Assembly: GCA_947456805.1 (NCBI GenBank)
Contig: CANGTN010000011.1
Span: 1 to 50,946, forward strand
DNA from: Chitinophagaceae bacterium
Lineage (GTDB): Bacteria; Bacteroidota; Bacteroidia; Chitinophagales; Chitinophagaceae
Length of the DNA stretch: 50,946 nt
Reading direction: 5' to 3'
Shown: in pieces, positions 1 to 11,267 of the stretch
Layout of the letters: each line of letters begins with the position of its first letter
Numbering within the stretch: position 1 is the first letter of the stretch
The notes under the pieces: model-generated
Databases searched by the model: none
Seen by the model: the letters and a program-made list of their open reading frames with translations, nothing else
Told to the model about the DNA's origin: nothing
Made by a program: the position numbers and the translations under genes

Positions 1-300
1 ATCAGTTTTAGTAAGGCCAACAATGTCTCCATTTAAGATTTCACCATCTTCAATTTTTACGAATGTGTTTTCATACACATGATCGTATTTTTCTTTTTCT
101 TCTTTGCTGTAATGTGCAACGTTACGTTTGTCAACACTCCAGTCAAAATCGTCGTGAGCAGTTACAACCAGTTCTTCATTTACAGGCGCTGTAGCAGCTA
201 CCTCAACAGGATTGTTTGTTGTCGCAGCAGCATCTGTTACTTCTTCAGCACCAGTTGCTTCCTGAGCATCTGCGTTTAATTGTTTGATAAAAAAGTTCAT
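1..300 (-). CDS. rpsA: 30S ribosomal protein S1, N-terminal part (runs off the window)
   Basis: The first 100 codons, read leftward from an ATG at 298-300, are present; the rest lies beyond the window edge. After an acidic, Ala/Thr-rich stretch of about 45 residues comes AHDDFDWSVDKRNV and then a segment rich in Lys, Glu and Tyr leading into IEDGEILNGDIVGLT, which looks like the start of the first S1 RNA-binding domain. The AHDDFDWS block is typical of Bacteroidota S1. S1 binds mRNA on the 30S subunit and helps initiation, which matters in a phylum with weak Shine-Dalgarno use. The stretch shown is undamaged. The gene is divergent from the lipoprotein gene at 424 and has a hairpin just ahead of its start. 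The identity rests on the N-terminus only. Confidence 0.85.
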   Translation of the reverse strand, partial: MNFFIKQLNADAQEATGAEEVTDAAATTNNPVEVAATAPVNEELVVTAHDDFDWSVDKRNVAHYSKEEKEKYDHVYENTFVKIEDGEILNGDIVGLTKTD

Positions 301-307
301 AATAAAA

Positions 308-340
308 CCCGATGTTTTTTTGAATCGGGGTGCGAAAATA
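308..340 (-). promoter_or_regulatory. Leader hairpin and possible promoter of rpsA
   Basis: Read on the minus strand, a promoter-like TATTTTCG (333-340; one mismatch to TAnnTTTG) is followed by a hairpin with arms CCCGAT (324-329) and ATCGGG (308-313), then TTTTATT and the ATG. A stem followed directly by a T-rich run resembles a small intrinsic terminator placed immediately before the start codon. It could act as an attenuator or a translational control site. The role is inferred. Confidence 0.4.
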
Positions 341-423
341 GGAAATTATTGTAAGCTATGCGTATTTATACATAAAATTAGATTTGATTAAGAAACATAA
401 TAACTTCACAAAAACAAAAAACC

Positions 424-1230
424 ATGAGAAACAAATTATTTTTTCTTTTTATTCTGATTGCTTCTTCTTGTAGTAAAAATGCTTCACACCATTCAATTGC
501 TGTACCCGATTTAATTCAGGCAGAAAAAACTAGAGCTAATATTTCGGGCAGAATTTTATTGTATGACGGAGAAAATATTGCTGCTACTGATAATAGTGGG
601 ATTACTGTTTCGATTGATAACAGTACAGTAACCACTCAAACCGGAGCTGATGGAAAATGGACTTTAGATTCTATTCCAAAAGGAACATATGACATCAGTT
701 ATTCCAAACCAGGCTATGGTACTGGCAAAATCATGGGAATTTTTCATGCAGCTACCAACCATGCTACTACTTTGATAGCAAGATCAGAATCGATGAATAT
801 TGTTTCTTCATTAGATATTAGTAATATCAAAACTGCATCATTTAGTTCAGCAACTTGGTTGGTGAATGCAATAAATCTTGGTTTGATACGAAACGGTTTA
901 TTTATCGAACCAATTTTTAACAACCCAACTTCAAAGAACAAGCCTGTCCGATTATTTTTTTCTGACAAAAATGTTGTAAGTTTCAGCAATTATTTAGTTA
1001 CTGAAAAAATATTTACTTCAGGTAAAGATGAAGTGAAAGAAACCTTGACATTTGATTTGAAATGGTTTGAAAGCAAAGGTTTTAAATTAGGACAACCTGT
1101 TTACATTAAGGCTTATGGTGATGGATATAAAGATGACACTTATGAAAATGCTAATAATGGTTTACCAGTATATCCAAGCTTGGCAAGTAGCGGAAGTCCT
1201 ACAATAAGTGTAGTAATCCCTGAAAAATAA
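424..1230 (+). CDS. Lipoprotein with a carboxypeptidase-regulatory-like domain
   Basis: A 268-residue exported protein. The N-terminus is a short signal peptide ending in a lipobox (IASSC, Cys about residue 16), so it is predicted to be lipid-anchored. Residues about 40-105 (ISGRILLYDG ... TGADGKWTLDSIPKGTYDISYSKPGYG) have the pattern of the CarboxypepD_reg / CnaB-like beta-sandwich that is common at the N-terminus of Bacteroidota outer-membrane proteins. The remaining 160 residues show no motif I recognise. The gene stands alone: rpsA is divergent upstream and a hairpin terminator follows at 1371. A structural or binding role at the cell surface is plausible, but no substrate can be named. 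Confidence 0.75.
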   Translation: MRNKLFFLFILIASSCSKNASHHSIAVPDLIQAEKTRANISGRILLYDGENIAATDNSGITVSIDNSTVTTQTGADGKWTLDSIPKGTYDISYSKPGYGTGKIMGIFHAATNHATTLIARSESMNIVSSLDISNIKTASFSSATWLVNAINLGLIRNGLFIEPIFNNPTSKNKPVRLFFSDKNVVSFSNYLVTEKIFTSGKDEVKETLTFDLKWFESKGFKLGQPVYIKAYGDGYKDDTYENANNGLPVYPSLASSGSPTISVVIPEK

Positions 1231-1370
1231 TTTTTTATTGATACCTTCTTGTTGATGTATTTCTTAAAAATAGTATTTGCAAATACTTAAAATGTATAAC
1301 TATAAAAGACAAGATTCAAGATAAAGGTCACAAGGAAAATATGAATAAGTAGCTTTTTTCACATTTTTAT

Positions 1371-1406
1371 AACCCTGTTTAATTCTAATTAAGCAGGTTT
1401 TTTTTT
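1371..1406 (+). terminator. Intrinsic terminator after the lipoprotein gene
   Basis: Arms 1371-1384 (AACCCTGTTTAATT) and 1387-1400 (AATTAAGCAGGTTT) pair with two imperfect positions around a CT loop. A run of nine T follows. It lies 140 bases after the lipoprotein stop and 44 bases before the TamB-like gene, separating the two transcription units. Confidence 0.7.
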
Positions 1407-1449
1407 TGTAGTGGGTTCAATCAATTATTTTTACTAAGTAATTTTTTTT

Positions 1450-4400
1450 TTGAAAAAAACATTAAAAATATTTCGTTACATCTTTTTAGTAATAATTGCA
1501 CTTGTGCTATTATTGTGGATAGCTGTACAATTAACTCCCGTACAAAACTGGCTAGTTGAAAAAGCTACAAAAAAACTATCCAAAGAACTTCAGACTGAAG
1601 TAAGCATTAAACATGTAAGTTTTTCTTTTTTTAACAAAGCAAATCTTGAGGGGATTTATATTCAAGATAAAAAAAAGGATACCTTATTGTATGCAGGTAA
1701 ATTAAAAGTGAGTATCACTGATTGGTTTTTTTTGAAGGACAAAGCAGAACTAAAATACATCGGGCTGGAAGACGCCACTATAAAATTGAATAGAAAAGAT
1801 TCGACTTGGAATTATCAATTTATTGCTGATTACTTTTCTTCACCTAAGAAAAAAGAAAAGAAAGGTGGTTTATCTCTCAGCTTAAAAAAAATTGATTTAA
1901 AAAATATTCGCTTCATACAAAAAGATTTGTGGAGTGGTGAAAATTTTACTTGCAACTTATCAAGTTTAAGTTTGGATGCAGACAATATCAATTTTGATAC
2001 CAACACAATCAGTTTGAACAGCCTTGATATAGATCGTCCGTATGTAAGCATTAAAAGCTATGATGGATTGAAACCAACAGCACTTACACCTAAAAATCTG
2101 ATTGATACCGGACTCCAATTAAACCCATCAAGAATGAGACTTTTGGTAAAAAATCTTACTATAACAAATGGTAGTTTTATTGATGATGCAGACAACGATA
2201 AGCCAACTTCATATTTTGACGGAGCACATTTGAATATTACAAAAATCAATGCGAATTGCAGAAACATTGATTTGAGAAACGATACAATTACGGCCAATAT
2301 TAATATTGCCTGTAAAGACCGCAGTGGAATTGAAATAAAATCTTTAACTGCTAATTTTAAAGTGACACCGCAAATTATGGAATTCGCAAAACTTGATTTG
2401 CAAACCAACAAAAGCAGACTAGGAAATTATTATGCAATGAAGTATAAACACTTCAACGATGACTTTGGAGATTATGAAACCAAAGTAATTATGAAAGCGA
2501 ATTTTAAACCAAGCACTATTCACACAGATGATATAGCATACTTTGCTCCCGAATTAAAAACATGGGCTTTGAAAGCTATTATAGCAGGTAGTTTTGATGG
2601 AACTGTTTCAAATTTTACCACTAAAAATTTATTTTTAAAAACCAAATCATCTTCTATTTATGGTAACCTTAGCATGAAAGGCTTACCGGATATTGATAAA
2701 ACATTTATCAATTTTACGAACGGGAATATCATTACCAACTATCAAGATTTATGCACTATTGTACCTGATTTGAAAGAAATGCAAAATCCCAATTTAGCTG
2801 CCCTTGGAAGTATTAATTACAAAGGATATTTTAATGGTTACTATAACAACTTTTCTACCAAAGGCATTTTCAATACAGCATTGGGAAATGTTTCGGCAGA
2901 CTTAAAACTTACTTTTCCCGAAAAGAAAGAATCAACCTATGATGGAATTATTGGCTCTTCGCAATTTAACTTAGGTCGTTTAATCAATACATCAACTATT
3001 GGAAACATTGACTTTAATGGAAAGATTAACGGATATAGTTTTAGTCCTGAAAAATTAAAAACTGGCTTTGAAGGAAAATTTAACCAATTTCAATTTAATG
3101 ATTATAACTACACTAACATTACCACTTCGGGCACTTTTGAAAATAAAACATTTACAGGCAACCTGAAAATTAATGATCCTAATGTTGATTTAACAAGCGG
3201 TATGCAAATTGATTTTTCCGGCAATCAACCCAGATATAACTTATTTGGAGATTTGGTAAATTTCAATTTTAAAAATACCAATTTCACAAAAGAAAATTTA
3301 GTATTAACAGGAACTTTAGATGTAAATTTTACAGGCAAAAATATAGATAACTTTTTAGGGGAAGCCAAGCTGTTGAATGCAATTGTAAAAAGCAATAATG
3401 ACGAAATAAAATTCGACTCACTTAATTTAGTTTCATCTTTCATAAATAACATTAAAAATTTAAAAGTATCTGGCAGTGATTTTATGGCAATCATTGCCGG
3501 TGAATTTAATATTCTGGACTTACCAAATAGCCTTCAATCTTTTTTGCACAAGTATTATCCCAGCTATATTGCAGCGCCTGCATCTATCCCCAAAAACCAA
3601 GAATTTACATTTAATTTAATCACCAACTATATTGATCCCTATTTAAAATTATTTGATAAAAAAATATCCGGACTAAATGACGTAAATATTGAGGGGTCAA
3701 TCAATACAAAACAAAATCAGTTTCAAGTTTTGCTTCAAGTTCCTTACTTTAAATATGACACTTATTCTTTTACAGGAATTGATTTGAAGGGTAAGGGAAA
3801 TTTAGATTCACTGGCATTGACTGGCTCTGTTACCAGCACTCAATTAAATGATAGTTTTTATTTACCAACTTCAAAACTAAGTATTAAATCTTCTAATGAC
3901 CACTCCATTGTAAGCATCAATACAAAAGCAAATAATACATTAAATGACGCATCAATATTAGCAGATGTATATACTTTGAGCGACGGCATCAGATTACAGT
4001 TCAGACCATCTTCATTTGTGATTAATGAGAAAAAATGGAATATAGATACAGATGGTGAACTTGTACTTAGAAAGAGTTATGTAAGTGCTAAAAAACTCAA
4101 GTTAATTCAAGGATTCCAGGAAATTAATATTGCCACAGAAAATGAAGAAGATAATAATTCAAGTAACTTAATTGTGCAGTTAAATAATGTTGTGTTGGGT
4201 GATTTTACTTCGATGTTTTTAAAAGATCCTAAATTAGAAGGTGTTACTTCCGGAGAAATTAAACTGAAAGATTTTTTTGGAAATTTTGAAGCTGCATCAG
4301 ATTTGAAGATTGAACAATTCAGAATGGATAACGACTCGATTGGGCGATTAGATTTAAAAGCTGGTTTTACAAAAAAAACTGGGATTGTATCTTGGAATAT

Positions 4401-6192
4401 TAATTCGAATAACAAGAGTTATAAGTTCACAAATACCGGTACCTACAATACGAAAGATTGGGCTAAAGATTCTGCATTGAATACAAACTTTGCTTTGGAA
4501 AACACCAAACTAACTGTTGTAGAAAAATATTTAAGCAGTATTTTTTCAAAATTAGATGGCTATGCTTCAGGAGTATTAAAGATGAGTGGTAATATTGATA
4601 ATCTAAATTTTTTAGGCGACGTAAAAATTAAAGATGCGGGAATGCTGGTAAACTATACGCAAGTATATTATTACATAGATTCTGCTACTATTAAATTTGA
4701 AGAAGATGGCATCAATTGCGGCATAATAAAAATTAAAGATAAATACAACAACAAGGGTATTGTAAAAGGGAAATTATACGAAAGAGGATTCAAGAATATG
4801 GTTTTTGATTTCGATTTGTCTACCCCAAAATTATTGTTGATAGATACTAAAGCCAAAGACAATGATCAGTTTTATGGAAAGGCAATTGGCAAGGCAAATC
4901 TTAGTTTCAAAGGGCCCGAAAACAATTCTAAATTGGTAATTGTTGGTGAAGCCAATGACACGTCACATATCTATTTACCAATCACTAGCACCAAAGAAAG
5001 TGGTGAGGCAGATTTTATCGTATTTAAAGAGTTTGGTGAAGAAATTGTACAACAAAAATCTGAGAACAAATTTAATCTATCTGTTGATTTAGATTTAACA
5101 GCAAATAACAAAGTTGATATTGATGTAATCTTGGATGAAGCAGAAGGTGACGTAATTAAAGCATCTGGTAATGGTCGATTAAGAATCAAAGTAGGAACAA
5201 ATGAAAAACTAGATATTAGGGGCAGATATAATATTGAAAATGGTTTATACGACTTCAACTTTCAATCAATTATTAAACGACCATTTTTATTATTACCACA
5301 ATCCGGTAATTATATAGAATGGAGTGGCGATCCATTTAAAGCAGACTTACATGTTGATGCACAATATGAAGCTGAAAATATTAGCCTTGCTGATTTGCTG
5401 AATAATGCAAATTTTGGATCAAATGATAACTCCTTAAAAGCACAAAGAGGTCCGGTTTATATTATTGCACAATTAAGAGATAAACTAATCCAGCCAACCA
5501 TTAAATTCAAAATTGATTTTCCACAAAACAGCCCTGCAAAAACAGACCCAAGTTTCAGACAATTTTTAGCCCGCATAGAAAAGGATGACAATGAAATGCT
5601 AACACAGGCAACGTCATTAATTGTATTCAAAACATTTACTCCGTATGGTCAGGGTTTGATTGGTGGTGGCACCGCAAGTTCAATTAATTACAGTTCGTTG
5701 GGTATAAATACTATTTCACAAAAAATAACAACAGAGATCAATAAACAGGTATCAAATGTTTTATTCAAATTGTTCAAAGACAAAAATTTGAAATTTGATT
5801 TGGGTTCATCAGTATATAGCAGCTCTAATTTATTCAATACCAACTTAAGTGCAACCAACAATAACAAACTTGACAGAACAAGGGTTAACTTTAAAATTGG
5901 TAGGAGTTTTCTCAACAATAAATTATTGGTAACATTTGGTGGCGATCTTGATTTCAATGTTGGAAATACAGCAGCACAAAGCGGCAATTTACAATGGTTA
6001 CCTGATTTGAATATTGAATATATTATTTCTCAAAGCAACAATTCTAAATTACTTGGTATCGCTTTCAGCAAAAATAGTTTGGATATCAGCGGCTTTACTT
6101 TAGGCAGCAGAAATAGGAAAGGAGTAAGTATTTCATACAGAACTGAATCAAATACATTTCCCATATTTGGTAAAAAAGATGAAGGTAAATAA
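1450..6192 (+). CDS. TamB-like translocation/assembly module protein (DUF490), very large envelope protein
   Basis: A 1580-residue protein with one N-terminal membrane anchor (about residues 8-27) followed by long beta-rich, repetitive sequence, as in the AsmA/TamB superfamily. The C-terminal third matches the TamB domain pattern: a KDNDQFYGKAIG block, then RPFLLLPQSGNYIEWSGDPF, and a final region with short repeated strands. TamB-like proteins bridge the inner and outer membrane as hydrophobic grooves and are linked to outer-membrane protein assembly and lipid transfer. The start is a TTG at 1450, because there is no in-frame ATG upstream before a stop and the sequence from TTG gives a perfect Lys-rich signal anchor. 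No tamA/bamA neighbour is present. The gene is single and lies between terminators, converging on rpoC. Confidence 0.85.
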   Translation: MKKTLKIFRYIFLVIIALVLLLWIAVQLTPVQNWLVEKATKKLSKELQTEVSIKHVSFSFFNKANLEGIYIQDKKKDTLLYAGKLKVSITDWFFLKDKAELKYIGLEDATIKLNRKDSTWNYQFIADYFSSPKKKEKKGGLSLSLKKIDLKNIRFIQKDLWSGENFTCNLSSLSLDADNINFDTNTISLNSLDIDRPYVSIKSYDGLKPTALTPKNLIDTGLQLNPSRMRLLVKNLTITNGSFIDDADNDKPTSYFDGAHLNITKINANCRNIDLRNDTITANINIACKDRSGIEIKSLTANFKVTPQIMEFAKLDLQTNKSRLGNYYAMKYKHFNDDFGDYETKVIMKANFKPSTIHTDDIAYFAPELKTWALKAIIAGSFDGTVSNFTTKNLFLKTKSSSIYGNLSMKGLPDIDKTFINFTNGNIITNYQDLCTIVPDLKEMQNPNLAALGSINYKGYFNGYYNNFSTKGIFNTALGNVSADLKLTFPEKKESTYDGIIGSSQFNLGRLINTSTIGNIDFNGKINGYSFSPEKLKTGFEGKFNQFQFNDYNYTNITTSGTFENKTFTGNLKINDPNVDLTSGMQIDFSGNQPRYNLFGDLVNFNFKNTNFTKENLVLTGTLDVNFTGKNIDNFLGEAKLLNAIVKSNNDEIKFDSLNLVSSFINNIKNLKVSGSDFMAIIAGEFNILDLPNSLQSFLHKYYPSYIAAPASIPKNQEFTFNLITNYIDPYLKLFDKKISGLNDVNIEGSINTKQNQFQVLLQVPYFKYDTYSFTGIDLKGKGNLDSLALTGSVTSTQLNDSFYLPTSKLSIKSSNDHSIVSINTKANNTLNDASILADVYTLSDGIRLQFRPSSFVINEKKWNIDTDGELVLRKSYVSAKKLKLIQGFQEINIATENEEDNNSSNLIVQLNNVVLGDFTSMFLKDPKLEGVTSGEIKLKDFFGNFEAASDLKIEQFRMDNDSIGRLDLKAGFTKKTGIVSWNINSNNKSYKFTNTGTYNTKDWAKDSALNTNFALENTKLTVVEKYLSSIFSKLDGYASGVLKMSGNIDNLNFLGDVKIKDAGMLVNYTQVYYYIDSATIKFEEDGINCGIIKIKDKYNNKGIVKGKLYERGFKNMVFDFDLSTPKLLLIDTKAKDNDQFYGKAIGKANLSFKGPENNSKLVIVGEANDTSHIYLPITSTKESGEADFIVFKEFGEEIVQQKSENKFNLSVDLDLTANNKVDIDVILDEAEGDVIKASGNGRLRIKVGTNEKLDIRGRYNIENGLYDFNFQSIIKRPFLLLPQSGNYIEWSGDPFKADLHVDAQYEAENISLADLLNNANFGSNDNSLKAQRGPVYIIAQLRDKLIQPTIKFKIDFPQNSPAKTDPSFRQFLARIEKDDNEMLTQATSLIVFKTFTPYGQGLIGGGTASSINYSSLGINTISQKITTEINKQVSNVLFKLFKDKNLKFDLGSSVYSSSNLFNTNLSATNNNKLDRTRVNFKIGRSFLNNKLLVTFGGDLDFNVGNTAAQSGNLQWLPDLNIEYIISQSNNSKLLGIAFSKNSLDISGFTLGSRNRKGVSISYRTESNTFPIFGKKDEGK

Positions 6193-6304
6193 CAAAACTG
6201 ATTACAACCCTAACCTAAACTTTTTCTTCTACATTGTTTAAAATTTATTTTACCCAATAGTAATAGACAATTGAATTAATACATAGAATTTTTAACAAAA
6301 ATAA

Positions 6305-6339
6305 AAAGGGGCAAAAAGTATTTTACTCGTTGCCCCTTT
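6305..6339 (-). terminator. Terminator of rpoC
   Basis: A perfect 10-bp stem, AAAGGGGCAA (6305-6314) with TTGCCCCTTT (6330-6339), has a smaller AGTA/TACT stem inside its loop. On the minus strand the stem is followed by TTTTTAT, so it terminates rpoC best. It may also stop read-through from the TamB-like gene. A second, AT-rich hairpin (AAATTCATT/AATGAATTT, 6352-6375) lies directly after the rpoC stop. Confidence 0.8.
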
Positions 6340-6375
6340 CATTTATTTATAAAATTCATTCAGATAAATGAATTT

Positions 6376-9300
6376 TTATTCTTCTTCATCAAAGCTCATC
6401 GCCTCGCGTGTAGCAGATAAAACTTCATATTCTTCTTTACTACCTACAATTAAGTTTTCAAAGTCACGCTGACCAGTACCTGCAGGAATTAAATGACCTG
6501 TAATTACATTCTCTTTTAATCCAATCATATAATCTGCTTTACCATTAATTGCAGCTGTACTCAATACTTTTGTAGTCTCTTGGAATGATGCAGCACTTAT
6601 CCAGCTTTGAACACCCAAAGAAGCTTTTGTAATACCTAATAATACAGGTGTTGCAGTAGCAGGTTTAGCATCACGAACTTCTACTAGTTTTTTATCGGCA
6701 CGACGTAAAATAGAGTTTTCTTCTCTTAATTCACGAAGTGTAATAATTTGACCAGCTCTCATTTTTGTACTTTCACCAGGTTCTGTAACAACTTTCTTAT
6801 CAAATATTCTGTCATTCTCATCAATGAAGTCAAACCTGTCTTCCAAATCTTCTTCTAAGAATTTAGTATCCCCGGCATCTACAATTTCTACCTTCTTCAT
6901 CATTTGACGAACAATTACTTCAACGTGCTTATCATTGATACGCACACCTTGTAAACGGTAAACTTCTTGTATTTCATTTACAACATATTCCTGAACAGCA
7001 AATGGACCTTTAATATTTAAAATATCATAAGGAGCAATTTGACCATCGGATAATGGAGCACCTGCTTTTACGAAATCTCCATCCTGAACCAAAATTTGAC
7101 GAGACAATGGGACTAAGTATTTTTTAGTCATACCATCTTTTGCTTCAACAACAATCTCTCTGTTACCACGCTTTACATTTCCAAAAGTAACCACACCATC
7201 AATTTCACAAACAACGGCAGGATTACCAGGATTTCTAGCTTCAAATAATTCAGTAACACGAGGAAGACCACCCGTAATATCTCTTAACTTACCTAATACA
7301 CGAGGAATTTTAACTAAAACCTGACCAGCCTTTACTTCTTCTCCTTCTTCTACAGCAATATGACTACCTACAGGTAAGTTATAATGCTTATTATCCTTGC
7401 CTTCAACAATGATAGTAGCCAACTTGGTTTTATCTTTTGTTTCGATTACCACTTTTTCACGGTGACCTGTTTGATCATCACTTTCTTCACGGTAAGTAAT
7501 ACCATCTAAGATACTTTCAAATTTAATTGTACCTTGTTGTTCGGCAACAATTACATTATTAAATGGATCCCAAGTACAAATAGCATCTCCTTTTTTAACT
7601 TGCTGACCATCCTTAACAGTCAATGTGCTACCATAAGGAACGTTATTGGTAATTAATAATCTATCGTTTTTCACATCCATGATTCTAACCTCACCTGTTC
7701 TACCAATAACAACATTTACTTTTTTACCTTCATTATTCAATGTGCTTACTGTACGCAATCCATCAAATTGAATTGTACCATCAAATCTTGCATTCAATGA
7801 AGATTCAATGTTTGCACTTCCTGCCACACCACCTACGTGGAATGTACGAAGTGTAAGCTGTGTACCTGGCTCACCAATACTTTGAGCAGCAATAATACCA
7901 ACAGCATCTCCACGTTGTGCAATGTAACCTGTAGCTAAGTTCTTACCATAACATTTCACACACACGCCACGTTTTGCTTCGCATGTAAGTACGCTTCTAA
8001 TTTCAACAGTTTCAATACCACAATCTTCAATATACTTAGCAATATCACTGCTGATTTCTTCGCCTGCACTTATAATTAATTCATCGTTTAATGGATTAAT
8101 TACATCATGCAATGAAGTTCTACCTTCAATTCTATCTGCCAAACCTTCAATTACATCTTCATTATCTTTTAATGCGCTTGTAGCAATACCACGTAATGTG
8201 CCACAATCATCATCAGCAATTACAACATCTTGAGCAACATCTACCAATCTACGAGTCAAATAACCTGCATCCGCAGTTTTCAAAGCTGTATCAGCAAGAC
8301 CTTTTCTAGCTCCGTGTGTACTGATAAAATAATCCAATACGTTCAATCCACCTTTAAAGTTTGATAAGATTGGATTTTCAATTACTTCACTTCCGGTGCT
8401 ACCGCTCTTTCTTGGTTTTGCCATCAATCCCCTGATACCTACTAACTGCTTAACCTGTGTTTTGCTACCTCTTGCACCACTATCCAACATCATGAAAACA
8501 GAGTTGAATCCTTGCTTGTCTGTAGCCATTTCACGAATCAGCGTTTCAGTAATTTTCATATCCACTCTGCCCCATATATCAATTACCTGATTGTAACGTT
8601 CGTTGTTGGTAATTAAACCCATGTTGTAGTTGTCCCAAACTTCTTCTACTTCAACTTTAGCGCTATCCAATAATTCATTTCTTTGATCCGGAACAATTAA
8701 GTCATTAACGCTGAATGATAACCCACCTTTGAACGCCATACGGAATCCAAGTGTTTTAATCTCATCCAAGAATTTTGCTGTTTTAGGTATATTGGTAATT
8801 TTAATGATGTCACCAATAATTTCTCTTAAACTTTTCTTGGTTAATAAAGCATTTACATATCCAACTTCTTCAGGCACAAATTGATTGAATAATACTCTAC
8901 CAACTGTAGTATCAATTAATCTTTTTACTAAAACCCCACCTTCACGAACATTGGTACGCAATTTTATGCCGGCATGTAAATCGACAGCACCTTCATTGTG
9001 AGCAATCACAACTTCATCCATACTGTAGAAAGCTTTTCCTTCTCCTTTTACAATTTCTGTTGGAGTTGATTTCCTACCTTTTGTAATGTAGTACAAGCCT
9101 AACACCATGTCCTGAGAAGGAAGTGTGATTGGAGTACCATTTTGTGGATTCAAGATATTGTGAGAACTCAACATTAGCAATTGAGCTTCTAATACTGCAG
9201 CATTACTTAAAGGTACATGAACCGCCATTTGGTCACCATCGAAATCCGCATTAAAAGATGCTGTAACCAACGGATGTAATTGTATTGCCTTACCTTCTAC

Positions 9301-10662
9301 CAACTTTGGTTGGAAAGACTGAATAGACAAACGGTGCAATGTTGGGGCACGGTTCAATAATATCGGGTGCCCTTTTAAAATATTTTCTAAGATATCCCAA
9401 ATAACAGCTTCTTTTTTATCAACCAATTTCTTAGCAGATTTTACTGTTTTTACAATACCTCTTTCAATTAATTTCCTAATGATAAATGGCTTGAATAATT
9501 CTGCTGCCATATCTTTTGGTAATCCGCACTCATGCATTTTCAACTCTGGTCCTACCACAATTACAGAACGACCCGAATAGTCAACACGCTTACCCAATAA
9601 GTTCTGACGGAAACGACCTTGTTTGCCTTTAAGTACATCGCTCAATGATTTTAAAGGACGACCACCTTCTGCTTTTACAGCATTAGATTTACGGCTGTTA
9701 TCAAACAAACTGTCAATTGCTTCCTGTAACATCCTTTTCTCGTTTCTTAAGATTACTTCTGGGGCTTTGATTTCCATCAATCTTTTCAAACGATTATTTC
9801 TGATGATCACACGTCTGTATAAATCATTCAAATCAGAACTTGCAAAACGACCTCCATCCAAAGGAACCAATGGTCTTAACTCCGGTGGAATTACTGGAAT
9901 ATATTGCATTACCATCCATTCAGGACGATTGGTAATGCGTTCACTACTATCTCTGAATGCTTCAACAACACTCAAACGTTTTAAAGCATCAGCTTTACGT
10001 TGTTGAGATGTTTCATTTGCAGCAGCATTTCTTAGTTGATAGCTCAATTCATCCAAATCCAATCTTTCTAATAAATCATGTACTGCTTCAGCACCCATTT
10101 TAGCAATGAACTTTTGTGGATCTTCGTCAGGCAAATACTGATTTTCTTTGGGCAAACCATCAATAATATCTAAATATTCCTCTTCAGTTAATAAATCTCC
10201 GGTTCCTAAATTTTCTTTTATGCCACCCTGAATTACTACATATCTTTCGTAGTAAACAATAGATTCTAATTTTTTTGAACTTACACCTAATAAATAACCA
10301 ATTTTGTTAGGCAAACTTTTGAAGTACCAGATGTGAACAACAGGCACTACTAATTTAATGTGACCCATTCTTTCACGACGAACTTTTTTCTCAGTTACTT
10401 CAACACCACATCTGTCACACACAATACCCTTGTAACGAATACGTTTGTACTTTCCACAAGCACACTCATAATCTTTTACAGGTCCAAAAATTCTTTCGCA
10501 AAACAAACCATCTCTTTCCGGCTTATACGTACGGTAGTTAATGGTTTCAGGTTTTAATACTTCGCCAAAACTTCTTTCCAAAATGCTGTCGGGAGAAGCA
10601 AGGCTGATGGTGATTTGTGAAAATGCACTCCTAGGTTTGTTGTATTCTCTTTTGATTGCCAT
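6376..10662 (-). CDS. rpoC: DNA-directed RNA polymerase beta' subunit
   Basis: A 1428-residue, full-length beta' subunit. Visible landmarks are the N-terminal zinc ribbon (C67, C69, C82, C85), the active-site [12 protein letters not shown] block near residues 470-480 with its three magnesium-binding aspartates, a second zinc site near residues 880-905 ([11 protein letters not shown]) and the trigger-loop motif [14 protein letters not shown] near 930. It forms the catalytic core of RNA polymerase together with beta. All motifs are intact and there is no frameshift. Unusually, rpoB is not upstream: 600 bases of non-coding DNA and then der lie there. The gene has its own promoter-like site at 10838-10845 and a terminator at 6305. 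Confidence 0.98.
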   Translation of the reverse strand: MAIKREYNKPRSAFSQITISLASPDSILERSFGEVLKPETINYRTYKPERDGLFCERIFGPVKDYECACGKYKRIRYKGIVCDRCGVEVTEKKVRRERMGHIKLVVPVVHIWYFKSLPNKIGYLLGVSSKKLESIVYYERYVVIQGGIKENLGTGDLLTEEEYLDIIDGLPKENQYLPDEDPQKFIAKMGAEAVHDLLERLDLDELSYQLRNAAANETSQQRKADALKRLSVVEAFRDSSERITNRPEWMVMQYIPVIPPELRPLVPLDGGRFASSDLNDLYRRVIIRNNRLKRLMEIKAPEVILRNEKRMLQEAIDSLFDNSRKSNAVKAEGGRPLKSLSDVLKGKQGRFRQNLLGKRVDYSGRSVIVVGPELKMHECGLPKDMAAELFKPFIIRKLIERGIVKTVKSAKKLVDKKEAVIWDILENILKGHPILLNRAPTLHRLSIQSFQPKLVEGKAIQLHPLVTASFNADFDGDQMAVHVPLSNAAVLEAQLLMLSSHNILNPQNGTPITLPSQDMVLGLYYITKGRKSTPTEIVKGEGKAFYSMDEVVIAHNEGAVDLHAGIKLRTNVREGGVLVKRLIDTTVGRVLFNQFVPEEVGYVNALLTKKSLREIIGDIIKITNIPKTAKFLDEIKTLGFRMAFKGGLSFSVNDLIVPDQRNELLDSAKVEVEEVWDNYNMGLITNNERYNQVIDIWGRVDMKITETLIREMATDKQGFNSVFMMLDSGARGSKTQVKQLVGIRGLMAKPRKSGSTGSEVIENPILSNFKGGLNVLDYFISTHGARKGLADTALKTADAGYLTRRLVDVAQDVVIADDDCGTLRGIATSALKDNEDVIEGLADRIEGRTSLHDVINPLNDELIISAGEEISSDIAKYIEDCGIETVEIRSVLTCEAKRGVCVKCYGKNLATGYIAQRGDAVGIIAAQSIGEPGTQLTLRTFHVGGVAGSANIESSLNARFDGTIQFDGLRTVSTLNNEGKKVNVVIGRTGEVRIMDVKNDRLLITNNVPYGSTLTVKDGQQVKKGDAICTWDPFNNVIVAEQQGTIKFESILDGITYREESDDQTGHREKVVIETKDKTKLATIIVEGKDNKHYNLPVGSHIAVEEGEEVKAGQVLVKIPRVLGKLRDITGGLPRVTELFEARNPGNPAVVCEIDGVVTFGNVKRGNREIVVEAKDGMTKKYLVPLSRQILVQDGDFVKAGAPLSDGQIAPYDILNIKGPFAVQEYVVNEIQEVYRLQGVRINDKHVEVIVRQMMKKVEIVDAGDTKFLEEDLEDRFDFIDENDRIFDKKVVTEPGESTKMRAGQIITLRELREENSILRRADKKLVEVRDAKPATATPVLLGITKASLGVQSWISAASFQETTKVLSTAAINGKADYMIGLKENVITGHLIPAGTGQRDFENLIVGSKEEYEVLSATREAMSFDEEE

Positions 10663-11267
10663 AATGCTAAAAAAGATTTTTGATTTTGAACATTTGTCTT
10701 CTTCAATTATTTATTCATTTGGCTTCCATAGCATAGGTTACTTGTACGTTCTTAATTACCTGTGTAAAAAAGACAAGCTGCCGTCTAGCTCAAAACATAA
10801 ATAAAAGGGATACAATTCTTCAAAATTGTTAAGGCGGCAAAGGTACGGATTGAAGTTGAATTGAAAAAATACAATATTGATGTATTTTCTATAGTATGTC
10901 ATTACTTTCCAATAAGATTTGAAAACAATCTACAATAACATTGCTTTTTGAAGAGTCAAACGTTTGAATTTTTGCTCCAAACAAGGCATGTGCTTAGTGT
11001 ATCAAATAGAAAATTTCTATTGAAAGCCCCCTACAGCTATAGAATTAATAAGATAAATCCTGTTTGCAAACAACTATTATTTAGGATTATGAATTCAAAT
11101 GAATTATAGCTACACTTTAAATAGATAAAAAACGTAATCCGAATATGAAACAAGAATTAATTAGAAACCACCCTATTTTAAATAGATTGGAGTATAGAAA
11201 ATAAGTATAAATAATAAGTAGGGTATTCAGATATGGGTCATCATTTTTACCATAAAATAATAATTTT
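10663..11267. other. 605-base non-coding spacer between der and rpoC
   Basis: No convincing gene is seen here; rpoB is absent. The part next to rpoC (10663-10845) is its presumed mRNA leader of about 170 bases. It contains short inverted segments such as AGCTGCCGTCTAGCT (10786-10800). The distal part (10860-11267) is AT-rich, has stops in all frames at short intervals, a small palindrome (AATAGAAA/TTTCTATT, 11005-11021), and two copies of TTTAAATAGAT near 11114 and 11174. It looks like decayed sequence. Confidence 0.6.
10838..10845 (-). promoter_or_regulatory. -7 promoter element for rpoC
   Basis: On the minus strand this reads TACCTTTG followed by CCGCC, an exact match to the Bacteroidota TAnnTTTG element. 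A clear TTG at the -33 position is not seen (TTC-like instead). It lies 175 bases before the rpoC ATG and supports independent transcription of rpoC. Confidence 0.55.

Noticed and set aside
9623-10804. Long plus-strand open frames inside and across the start of rpoC
   Set aside because: They are antisense to highly conserved rpoC codons, have no family-like content and no promoter, so they are shadows of rpoC.
11131-11204. Possible 19-codon peptide (MKQELIRNHPILNRLEYRK) in the der-rpoC spacer
   Set aside because: Too short, no similarity recognised and no start signal; chance frames of this size are expected in AT-rich DNA.
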